Source: Saccoglossus kowalevskii
Lineage: Eukaryota; Hemichordata; Enteropneusta; Harrimaniidae
DNA length: 31,939 nt
Assembly (NCBI RefSeq): GCF_000003605.2
Contig: NW_003109107.1
Location: 87,342-119,280, forward strand
Direction of reading: 5' to 3'
Positions 28,601 through 31,939 of this stretch are shown here, one piece after another (positions within the stretch are counted from its first letter, which is position 1; every line of letters begins with the position of its first letter). The translations under genes and the position numbers were made by a program. The notes beneath the pieces are model-generated. The model was not told where the DNA came from. It saw only the letters and a list, made by a program, of their open reading frames with translations, and searched no databases.

Positions 28601-31552
28601 CCACTGTTTTTCATCTTTAGATATATTCCCCTGTACTGTGGTAATGTTATTATTGAATACACTGGTGGTCAGAAGATTCAAAATACTACATCACTCTACC
28701 TTCAACTCCCTTTCCCTTGCTGCCTTGAGATCTTCAATTTGTTTCCTGCAAACAAAAACAGAAAATAAACACAATAAAAATAAAAATAAAACATTTAAAA
28801 AAAACCTTACTATTGAAGCATAAATAAATTTAATATAAATATACTCACTGATTTTCAACATATAACTCATCTTTTGCTGCTTGCAACTGCAGAAAACTAA
28901 AAAAAAAAAAATTGAAAGATTATGAAGTTGATGATGCATATGTAGTGAAACTATATCCTGTGACAGGTGTATAAGTCTGATAAAAACAAGATAACGTTTT
29001 CTAAAAAATTATAAAAAGCAATTAAAACTCACCTTTCTTGTTTCTTCTTTAATTTCTCTTGAAGCTACAAGAGACATGGATAACATTGAAACACTGATAA
29101 ACTAGTTTATTTGTGACGAGTGATATCAACATTATTTCATTTATTAGTAATTTGCATTTCCCCCTTTGTTATTCTCAATCAAACCGAACAGCATAACTGT
29201 ACACAGCACTGCCTGGGGTTACAATTACCGTGAAAACACACTGTCATGGTCACCCATTTCTCATAATATACAGAAAACAGGATAAACATTACAAGTAATA
29301 GCATTACATAGGCCCTGTGAGATTTCAAGTTTACGAAATATATAAAGTTAAAACATGTACGATCAGTGCATGACAGGGATCCAGATATGGATTGCAACCA
29401 GTTTACTATTGAGGTGGTCACTGCACTTGAAATGGAAATTTACAGAGACAAGTAAACATGTACGGAACTCATCTTAAATGCGAGATGTACCTTACAGGTT
29501 TTGTCATATGATAATAGCAGACAAAATAATGACTCTCATGAACTCAATACTGCAAGTGATTTAGCGAGTTGTGCTATTAAAATCTTTTCAAAATGTTTCA
29601 TATTTATAATTAGCTCTCAAGGGTCTTGATTTCAAGAGTAATATAAGCAAGTGGGGTGCCTACCTCCTCAAAAAACATCATCTGATCATAGTGATGTTGT
29701 TGCACAGTCTTTTTACAGCATATAATTTTACAAATATTTTAGATGAAAAACTAGTCACATGTCTTCAGACTACTAATTTATCTATTTGAATGCCTTTCAC
29801 AAAACAAACCAAATCTGATTCAATTTTTTCCATATTTTTTTATAAATTTTGATCAAGATCTGTTACCAACAGAAAATTATATTTATTCGGTTCAAAATTA
29901 ACAAAGAAATTACAGAAAAGTATATAAAAAATGTGCAAAATTAAAAAAAAAATTTTGACAGGAAAAGTTAGTGTTGGAAAGGTTAAAGGTTAGTAGGCCA
30001 AGTTTTTTTGTACATGGAATATTCCATACAGCGAGTCTAATTAAAACATAAATATTTTTTTTATATAAAATATTTATGTTTTATAATGATTGAAAACAAC
30101 TTGACAAATCACAACACATCAATAGATTCAGGGCAGTAAATCGGCCAATGATTTATAAATATATACAGTGACTTATGGGTAATGGCAATACCAGGTGGCT
30201 TCTATGGGCAATGAAAGTGAATTGGATAAGAATAAAGTGCAACTGTCTTTTGTTAAATGTTTTATATCGGGGACGACCAAAGGAAACTTCTTGCTTGACA
30301 ATGCCTACATGAAATTCACTGTATAATTATTAAGTTAACACAGAGTAGAACTTAACATTTTGAGACATGAAACAACATTTGTGAGTATACATGTACATGT
30401 ATGTATTTGTTTAGTGGCAGACTACAGAGACAAATAACACATGTACAGTGAATTGAGTTGAGTGATTTAATTCTTACCTTTGTGAGTTCAACTGTAGTGT
30501 TTGATATCTCAGATTTGTATTGTTTCTGTTAATTTTAATGAAAAGAAAATATATTAAATATTATATGCAGGAATCTGTTGGTTAAACTATACATCCAACG
30601 ATTCAATTCCATCTACAAATTGAGTTGCTTAAAAACATTTGGTGTCATCGTGTATGAATCAGTTTGAAACTTGCACCTCATGCATTTTATTTTCAATTTT
30701 GTATACCTGTGAAGTGCATCACATATGGTAGAAATGTTTATAACTAATTCCCAGGACAGGTTGAAATGAAACGCATATTTGCAATGTAATTATTCCTTAT
30801 TAAAAATACTTCCAAGCTGTTTTAATAAATTATAATTCTGAAAATTAACGTGATAAACAGGACTGCGTAAGTTATTACATCATATAGAAACCTTGCTGCT
30901 TCAGTAATACTTTCAGTGAGCAGTGAAACGTAGAATGAAAAACAGTTGGTGGTACAGCATAAAACATGGTTCACTTCAGCTCAGTTTAATATTATTCCTG
31001 TCCTCATTTAGCCCCTAGATGGCACACTATACTATACTGGATCAAGAAAGAGTTCTCACCTCATGGGTTCCTAGTTGTTCTTTTAACATTCTGTTTTCTT
31101 CTCTTTCAGTGTCCGCTCGTAGTTTCAGTTCTATGAAAGAAAACAATCGCATTTAATACATACATGTAGCCTTGTGAGTTACTTATAAAGAATTATATAA
31201 AGTTTGAACATAATCTTCCAATGACCTAAATTGCAGAATTGCATGATTTTGATGAAATTAAACAACCATTCAGCTACCATAAATCAGATCATCAAACAAA
31301 TACATGTGCGTATGTACGACTTGATGTTTTATGTATACATCAAGTTTACATGAAATTCAAACACACCCCGGATGGTGACTGTGACACATCAATACCCAAT
31401 TTGTTACATTGGCCAGTTGATGAAGGGTTCAGGGGTCAAACTACAGCTCCACAGGTGTGTGTGTGTGCATGTGTGTGTAGTTAACAATACACATTTTACT
31501 TACCATTCACTTCTTTCATCAATTCTTCTATTTTATTGCACTGTTCCATTTG
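5920..31552 (-). CDS. GRIPAP1: GRIPAP1 (GRASP-1) orthologue, 22 C-terminal exons; 5' partial
   Basis: Seen: 22 exons, all GT-AG, join to 1878 nt (625 codons plus TAG). In coding order they are 31504-31552, 31060-31130, 30478-30525, 29033-29064, 28849-28896, 28700-28745, 28184-28237, 27538-27615, 27054-27128, 26010-26048, 25040-25231, 24379-24483, 23376-23417, 23045-23158, 18100-18177, 17306-17401, 16658-16714, 14811-15023, 13383-13487, 11906-11996, 8448-8602 and 5920-6009. The product is almost entirely charged coiled coil, with a Ser-rich break at residues 451-490 and a conserved C-terminal block at 515-612. Known of the family: human GRIPAP1 (about 841 aa) is a Rab4 effector and GRIP1/syntaxin-13 partner on recycling endosomes, important for AMPA-receptor recycling in neurons. 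Collinear matches from memory of the human protein run from w1 to w22 ([36 protein letters not shown]). Inferred: the same endosomal scaffold role. The start codon and first roughly 100 residues lie beyond 31939. Identity is very likely; exact edges of weak exons are slightly less sure. Confidence 0.93.
6010..8447 (-). other. GRIPAP1 intron w21-w22 (2438 bp)
   Basis: A GT-AG intron, phase 0. Besides the 23-bp minisatellite, 7012-8447 is unremarkable AT-rich sequence with short poly-T/poly-A runs near 7397-7430. Just inside the donor side, 8391-8408 carries ACTAGTTGTGACGTAAT, which also occurs near 450. Confidence 0.9.
6183..7010. repeat. Minisatellite, about 36 copies of a 23-bp unit
   Basis: Head-to-tail units containing ATGCAACATGTGTCATGAG, followed by a variable trinucleotide. 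I count 36 units, nearly all 23 bp, with rare 22-bp copies. The variable site takes the forms ATA, ACA, ATG, AGA and AGG before gATGCAA. The array sits in the 2.4-kb intron between w21 and w22, ending 173 nt upstream of the w22 acceptor in transcript sense. Confidence 0.97.
8448..8602 (-). CDS. GRIPAP1: GRIPAP1 exon w21
   Basis: Residues 545-596; the first codon is completed by two bases. The C-terminal block [20 protein letters not shown] follows human [20 protein letters not shown], preceded by [11 protein letters not shown] (human LRDLVKPGDEN). The acceptor is ctctcttctcag and the donor is AAG|GTACGT. Confidence 0.96.
8603..11905 (-). other. GRIPAP1 intron w20-w21 (3303 bp)
   Basis: A GT-AG intron, phase 1. 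It holds the 21-bp minisatellite; 9609-11905 is AT-rich sequence in which I see no gene or clear mobile element. Short minus-strand open stretches at 9896-10198 and 11140-11421 show no recognisable domain. Confidence 0.85.
8881..9608. repeat. Minisatellite, about 35 copies of a 21-bp unit
   Basis: Degenerate head-to-tail units of CATTCACACTAGCACATAAA plus A, with several shortened copies (for example near 9125-9160). The period is divisible by three, so a minus-strand open frame appears as a heptapeptide repeat; this is a by-product. It lies in the 3.3-kb intron between w20 and w21. In transcript sense each unit contains TTTTATGTGCTAG. Confidence 0.95.
11906..11996 (-). CDS. GRIPAP1: GRIPAP1 exon w20
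   Basis: Residues 515-544, ending in phase 1. [20 protein letters not shown], then [10 protein letters not shown], matches human [29 protein letters not shown]. The acceptor is cattttcttag and the donor is CAG|GTAAGC. It lies in the conserved C-terminal region. Confidence 0.95.
12030..12215. repeat. Degenerate tandem repeat, about 4 copies of 50-57 bp
   Basis: GATCCATTATTGGC-like motifs recur near 12036, 12086, 12140 and 12197. Each is followed by an A-rich stretch, ATTTATAT and CTTACACT. The copies differ in length and sequence, so the array is old. Confidence 0.75.
12682..13016. mobile_element. CpG-rich MITE-like element with perfect 19-bp terminal inverted repeats
   Basis: TCCTATCCTCGGGGGCGGA at 12682-12700 is exactly inverted at 12998-13016. 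The 335-bp interior is clearly richer in GC and CpG than its surroundings (for example GCGCGTCGTAGCAACGTGG). No target duplication is certain. A minus-strand open frame of 135 codons spans it but shows no transposase features, so it is read as non-autonomous. Confidence 0.85.
13383..13487 (-). CDS. GRIPAP1: GRIPAP1 exon w19
   Basis: 35 codons, phase 0, residues 480-514. It includes [20 protein letters not shown], which follows human [20 protein letters not shown]. The acceptor is tttcatctgcag and the donor is AGG|GTAAGT. The linker before it is about a dozen residues shorter than in the human protein. Confidence 0.93.
13488..14810 (-). other. GRIPAP1 intron w18-w19 (1323 bp)
   Basis: A GT-AG intron, phase 0. 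It contains the TA-flanked MITE, a 13-G run at 14583-14595 next to a T run, and a protein-like open stretch on the minus strand at about 14045-14146 that may be a cryptic exon. Confidence 0.88.
13659..13862. mobile_element. 204-bp MITE flanked by TA (Tc1/mariner-type insertion)
   Basis: CTGTAAAATACTTTATTT at 13659-13676 is inverted exactly at 13845-13862, and TA lies on both outer sides. Inside, both ends carry related GGAAT..TTTCGCTGAA motifs, so the inverted ends extend imperfectly to about 45 bp. There is no coding capacity. It lies in intron w18-w19. Confidence 0.9.
14811..15023 (-). CDS. GRIPAP1: GRIPAP1 exon w18 (longest exon; end of coiled coil and Ser-rich hinge)
   Basis: 71 codons, phase 0, residues 409-479. 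It opens [20 protein letters not shown], nearly identical to human [20 protein letters not shown]. It then leaves the coiled coil with [20 protein letters not shown] (human GDSSSISSFSYREIL). The acceptor is catgatttcag and the donor is CAG|GTATAG. The Ser-rich part is likely disordered and could be phosphorylated (inference). Confidence 0.96.
15024..16657 (-). other. GRIPAP1 intron w17-w18 (1634 bp)
   Basis: A GT-AG intron, phase 0. It is AT-rich sequence with no repeat array, gene or element that I can recognise. Confidence 0.85.
16658..16714 (-). CDS. GRIPAP1: GRIPAP1 exon w17
   Basis: 19 codons, phase 0, residues 390-408 ([19 protein letters not shown]). It aligns with human EVKDTVDGQRILEKKGSAA. 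The human DTVDG stretch, which I recall as a caspase-3 site, reads DMFEE here. The acceptor is ggctgttgctag and the donor is ATG|GTGAGT. Confidence 0.9.
16715..17305 (-). other. GRIPAP1 intron w16-w17 (591 bp)
   Basis: A GT-AG intron, phase 0. Apart from a T run near 16975-16984, nothing distinctive is seen. Confidence 0.85.
17306..17401 (-). CDS. GRIPAP1: GRIPAP1 exon w16
   Basis: 32 codons, phase 0, residues 358-389, starting [20 protein letters not shown]. The acceptor is ctctcattaaag and the donor is CAA|GTAAGT. Similarity to the human protein is weaker here than in the neighbouring exons, but frame, charge pattern and splice sites all agree. Confidence 0.87.
17540..18055. repeat. Minisatellite, about 22 copies of a 23-bp unit
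   Basis: Units contain TGTGCTAGGGAGGCATAA followed by TTCAT. The four units around 17840-17930 are nearly identical; the ends are degenerate, and one unit near 17630-17650 is truncated. The array fills most of the 698-bp intron between w15 and w16, beginning about 45 nt past the w15 donor. In transcript sense every unit carries TGCCTCCCTAG, a 3'-splice-site look-alike. Confidence 0.96.
18100..18177 (-). CDS. GRIPAP1: GRIPAP1 exon w15
   Basis: 26 codons, phase 0, residues 332-357 ([20 protein letters not shown], then HNKEIE). It follows w14 across a 4.9-kb intron, the largest here. The acceptor gttgattcaag is pyrimidine-poor but fits frame and homology (human SLQQQQQEQEEALKQCREQH). The donor is GAG|GTACAT. 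Confidence 0.88.
18587..18621. repeat. Short GC-rich hairpin
   Basis: AGCTCCGCTCTGTCA pairs with TGACAGCGGAGCT across a 7-nt loop (ACCGTGA), with a two-base bulge in the left arm. It stands out in an AT-rich intron. It may be a relic of a small inverted-repeat element; no further function can be read. Confidence 0.6.
19624..21498. mobile_element. 1.9-kb non-autonomous TIR element flanked by TA
   Basis: The terminal 27 bp match in inverted orientation at 24 of 27 positions (19624-19650 and 21472-21498; both contain GTAAGCTTTGGC), with TA immediately outside each end. The similarity continues inward in diverged form. TGACCTCATTAT lies 139 bp from the left end and 144 bp from the right end, so the inverted ends are at least about 150 bp and carry GCATCAGC/GCTTCAGC-like subrepeats. 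No transposase is present. TA flanks suggest Tc1/mariner mobilisation; long subrepeated ends recall foldback elements. Confidence 0.75.
19965..20690. repeat. Tandem/dispersed repeat family with CAAAATGGCC motif, about 240-bp unit
   Basis: CATTCATTAAAACAAAATGG occurs at 20086 and 20328, and CAAGTTTGAACAAAATCCAT at 20177 and 20428, giving a unit of about 240-250 bp. Partial units lie on either side. Related single copies in the same orientation are near 19508, 21510, 21680 and 31195-31440. The right end is a GGCCGGACACACGCATGCAC stretch. Confidence 0.8.
21505..21780. repeat. Further copy of the CAAAATGGCC repeat family
   Basis: AACGGCCACCAGTCAGCCAT at about 21514 and AAATGGCCACCAGTTGGTCA at about 21679 repeat the motifs of 19965-20690, outside the right end of the TIR element. 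A matching stretch lies outside its left end near 19508-19620, suggesting that the element interrupted a copy of this family. Confidence 0.65.
23045..23158 (-). CDS. GRIPAP1: GRIPAP1 exon w14 with GWFERRL signature
   Basis: 38 codons, phase 0, residues 294-331. It ends [15 protein letters not shown]. The human protein has [14 protein letters not shown] at the same place, one of the best family signatures in the window. The acceptor is gttaaatacag and the donor is GAG|GTAAGA. Confidence 0.95.
23160..23375 (-). other. GRIPAP1 intron w13-w14
   Basis: A short GT-AG phase-0 intron with no repeat or other feature that I can recognise. Confidence 0.85.
23376..23417 (-). CDS. GRIPAP1: GRIPAP1 exon w13 (42-nt small exon)
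   Basis: 14 codons (two heptads), phase 0, residues 280-293 ([14 protein letters not shown]), matching human KKRQEEELRGQIREEK. The acceptor is ctgtcttcctcag and the donor is AAG|GTGAGT. Confidence 0.9.
23466..23672. repeat. Degenerate tandem repeat, about 7 copies of roughly 29 bp
   Basis: Variants of GCATTATGTGATCTAATCCC recur through the segment, well conserved near 23490, 23615 and 23648 and eroded between. It lies in the 961-bp intron w12-w13 (23418-24378). Confidence 0.75.
23996..24133. repeat. Dispersed repeat, copy 1
   Basis: Begins TTTAAGAGGCC and ends GTTGTCACAGTGCAACTTTT. It shares both ends and part of its interior (TTTTATTGTGTAT) with 25474-25574, in the same orientation. The family is unknown to me. 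Confidence 0.65.
24379..24483 (-). CDS. GRIPAP1: GRIPAP1 exon w12
   Basis: 35 codons, phase 0, residues 245-279. It starts [20 protein letters not shown], matching human SAEKRKAMLDELAMETLQEK, and ends NSIQENNK. The acceptor is attttgtcag and the donor is AAG|GTAGGC. The length is exactly five heptads. Confidence 0.93.
24484..25039 (-). other. GRIPAP1 intron w11-w12 (556 bp)
   Basis: A GT-AG phase-0 intron. GAATGTTTGCTGT is duplicated side by side near 24945-24973; nothing else is notable. Confidence 0.85.
25040..25231 (-). CDS. GRIPAP1: GRIPAP1 exon w11
   Basis: The second-longest exon in the window: 64 codons, phase 0, residues 181-244. It contains [20 protein letters not shown], closely following human [20 protein letters not shown], then [20 protein letters not shown]. 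The acceptor is a long T tract ending gtcag and the donor is AAG|GTATCG. Confidence 0.94.
25474..25574. repeat. Dispersed repeat, copy 2
   Basis: Begins ATTAAGAGGCC and ends CATCACAGTACAACTTTTAT, matching copy 1 at 23996-24133 but shorter inside. Its 3' end runs directly into a (TTTA)n array, while copy 1 has only one TTTATT there. Confidence 0.65.
25567..25642. repeat. (TTTA)n microsatellite, about 19 units
   Basis: An uninterrupted TTTA tetranucleotide run that ends TTTATGTGG. It is probably length-variable. Confidence 0.98.
26010..26048 (-). CDS. GRIPAP1: GRIPAP1 exon w10 (39-nt small exon)
   Basis: A symmetric phase-0 exon, residues 168-180 ([13 protein letters not shown]), matching human IQTAKTQELNMLR. 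The acceptor is tttttactag and the donor is CAG|GTATGT. Confidence 0.9.
26049..27053 (-). other. GRIPAP1 intron w9-w10 (1005 bp)
   Basis: A GT-AG phase-0 intron. It contains a probable small inverted-repeat element at 26772-26988 and T/A runs near 26504-26515; the rest shows nothing recognisable. Confidence 0.85.
26772..26988. mobile_element. Probable degenerate MITE
   Basis: TTTCACCACCAGA at 26781-26793 is exactly inverted at 26967-26979, and the outer flanks (ATTAATC and TTTAACC) are also similar in inverted sense. A related TTTAACCCCTTGAATACC lies at 26560-26577, so the true left end may be there. Short arms leave this uncertain. Confidence 0.5.
27054..27128 (-). CDS. GRIPAP1: GRIPAP1 exon w9
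   Basis: A symmetric phase-0 exon of 25 codons, residues 143-167, including [17 protein letters not shown]. This lines up with human LLAENNALRTSLAALEQ. The acceptor is ggcttctctag and the donor is CAG|GTAGGA. Confidence 0.9.
27129..27537 (-). other. GRIPAP1 intron w8-w9 (409 bp)
   Basis: A GT-AG phase-0 intron with no recognisable repeat or gene. Confidence 0.85.
27538..27615 (-). CDS. GRIPAP1: GRIPAP1 exon w8
   Basis: A symmetric phase-0 exon of 26 codons, residues 117-142, beginning [18 protein letters not shown]. The acceptor is catttttacag and the donor is AAG|GTAAAA. It is Gln- and Glu-rich coiled coil. Confidence 0.88.
27616..28183 (-). other. GRIPAP1 intron w7-w8 (568 bp)
   Basis: A GT-AG phase-0 intron with no recognisable repeat or gene. 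Confidence 0.85.
28184..28237 (-). CDS. GRIPAP1: GRIPAP1 exon w7
   Basis: A symmetric phase-0 exon, residues 99-116 ([18 protein letters not shown]). The acceptor is tttgttgacag and the donor is CAG|GTACGG. Position and heptad character fit the human QLARTQKLQQELEAANQS segment. Confidence 0.88.
28238..28699 (-). other. GRIPAP1 intron w6-w7 (462 bp)
   Basis: A GT-AG phase-0 intron with no recognisable repeat or gene. Confidence 0.85.
28700..28745 (-). CDS. GRIPAP1: GRIPAP1 exon w6
   Basis: Residues 83-98 ([16 protein letters not shown]); the first codon is completed by one base. The acceptor is ttttgtttgcag and the donor is AAG|GTAGAG. It matches human NKIEELQQRKEADHK in position. The intron separating it from w5 is only 103 nt. 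Confidence 0.9.
28849..28896 (-). CDS. GRIPAP1: GRIPAP1 exon w5
   Basis: Residues 67-82 ([16 protein letters not shown]). The acceptor used here is the AG after a long T tract at 28897-28898. A second AG lies 10 nt further in (28887-28888) but throws the frame out. Human SFCRLQTEKETLFNDS supports the first. The donor is CA|GTGAGT, phase 2. Confidence 0.88.
29033..29064 (-). CDS. GRIPAP1: GRIPAP1 exon w4 (32-nt microexon)
   Basis: Residues 57-66 ([10 protein letters not shown]), ending in phase 2. The acceptor is tctcttgtag and the donor is AAAG|GTGAGT. The residues are almost identical to human [12 protein letters not shown] across the w4/w5 junction. That junction also fixes the reading frame and the choice of acceptor for w5. 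Confidence 0.92.
29065..30477 (-). other. GRIPAP1 intron w3-w4 (1413 bp)
   Basis: A GT-AG phase-0 intron of AT-rich sequence with one strong perfect hairpin at 30042-30083. No gene is seen. Confidence 0.85.
30042..30083. repeat. Perfect AT-rich hairpin, 17-bp arms
   Basis: AAAACATAAATATTTT (30043-30058) is exactly inverted at 30067-30082, with one more T-A pair outside and an 8-nt loop. It could form a cruciform or an RNA stem in the intron. The composition and short stem argue against a microRNA precursor. Confidence 0.8.
30478..30525 (-). CDS. GRIPAP1: GRIPAP1 exon w3
   Basis: A phase-0 exon of 48 nt, residues 41-56 ([16 protein letters not shown]). The acceptor is aaattaacag and the donor is AAG|GTAAGA. 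It corresponds to human SSKQAETSRLQEELAK, giving one short coiled-coil segment. Confidence 0.88.
30526..31059 (-). other. GRIPAP1 intron w2-w3 (534 bp)
   Basis: A GT-AG phase-0 intron with no recognisable repeat or gene. Confidence 0.85.
31060..31130 (-). CDS. GRIPAP1: GRIPAP1 exon w2
   Basis: Residues 17-40, with the first codon split with w1. The acceptor is tttctttcatag and the donor is GAG|GTGAGA. It encodes a charged coiled coil ([20 protein letters not shown]) that lines up with human EVELKWEMEKEEKRLLWEQL. The human protein has about 70 additional residues between the w1- and w2-equivalent parts that are not found here. Confidence 0.9.
31195..31440. repeat. Copy of the CAAAATGGCC repeat family in intron w1-w2
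   Basis: AAAGTTTGAACATAATC, GCATGATTTTGATGA, ATTCAGCTACC and CAGATCATCAAACAAAT recur in the same order as in the 20260-20560 copy. It takes up most of the 373-bp intron between w1 and w2, followed by a short GT-rich run at 31455-31480. Confidence 0.65.
31504..31552 (-). CDS. GRIPAP1: GRIPAP1 exon w1 (first exon in window)
   Basis: Residues 1-16 of the fragment ([16 protein letters not shown]) plus one base. The acceptor is gattttcag and the donor is G|GTAAGT, so it ends in phase 1. It matches the human segment around QMEQLEQENQQLKE. No upstream exon can be seen in 31553-31939, so the open reading frame enters this exon from outside the window in phase 0. Confidence 0.85.
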
Positions 31553-31939
31553 CTGAAAATCAAGATCACTGAACAATTATTGAAATCCAAAGTATCACTT
31601 AGCTCCCACAGGACCAGTAATTCTGATATTTCAATGACAAATTCAAGATTATTTAGGGACACAACATTCTTGGGGAAATCACTAAGCCAACATACATGCA
31701 TTGCCAAGGTAAGCTTGGGAAAGAATCAGAAGTGGCAGCAGACCCATACGTGTTACTAAAACAAAAGGGACCATGGCTGGTATCTGTCACTATCAAAATA
31801 CATTGTACAAGCAGTTATCATATCACTCATTAAAGTTTGAAAACATGGCGATAATAAAGTTACAAAATTAGAGAATATTGCTGTTATAGGGTAACTATGC
31901 CCCTAGAATATACATACGACTTTTAGGGGTCATTCAAAA
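31553..31939 (-). other. Upstream intron of GRIPAP1, running off the window
   Basis: Starts with the w1 acceptor (gattttcag in transcript sense). I see no exon with both splice sites and coiled-coil coding here, so the preceding exon should be beyond the right edge. Confidence 0.8.

Noticed and set aside
28691-28939. 82-codon minus-strand open frame running through w5 and w6
   Set aside because: It reads intron sequence through both splice sites and is in the wrong frame for w5; the spliced frame matches the family.

Overview
This is AT-rich animal nuclear DNA dominated by one multi-exon gene on the minus strand. I reconstructed 22 coding exons (w1 to w22 in transcript order) from splice sites, reading frame and similarity to a family I know. 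They join without a frame break into 625 codons plus a stop. The product is an invertebrate GRIPAP1 (GRASP-1, GRIP1-associated protein 1), a long coiled-coil scaffold of recycling endosomes. The most diagnostic stretches are [59 protein letters not shown] and [20 protein letters not shown]. The N-terminal exons (roughly the first 100 residues of the human protein) lie beyond the right edge, and the stop codon is at 5920-5922.

Layout from left to right: 1-5890 is the 3' side of the gene and intergenic DNA (or a very long 3' UTR) with no recognisable gene. 5920-15023 holds the widely spaced C-terminal exons w22-w18. 16658-18177 holds w17-w15. 18178-23044 is one large intron filled with nested repeats. 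23045-31552 holds w14-w1, many of them tiny exons separated by introns of 0.1-1.4 kb.

The introns carry most of the unusual structure. There are three unrelated minisatellites of nearly equal period: about 36 x 23 bp at 6183-7010, about 35 x 21 bp at 8881-9608, and about 22 x 23 bp at 17540-18055. A 1.9-kb terminal-inverted-repeat element with TA flanks (19624-21498) appears to sit inside a second repeat family. Two clear MITEs are at 12682-13016 (CpG-rich) and 13659-13862 (TA-flanked). There is also a (TTTA)n microsatellite.

The exon/intron style, the strong but diverged similarity to vertebrate GRIPAP1, the AT-richness and the repeat content suggest a marine invertebrate (hemichordate, echinoderm, cephalochordate or lophotrochozoan). 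I cannot choose among these from the sequence alone. I found no convincing gene on the plus strand, no RNA gene, and no sign of a bacterial-type system. All 21 introns are GT-AG, and 17 are phase 0, so many exons could be skipped without losing frame.
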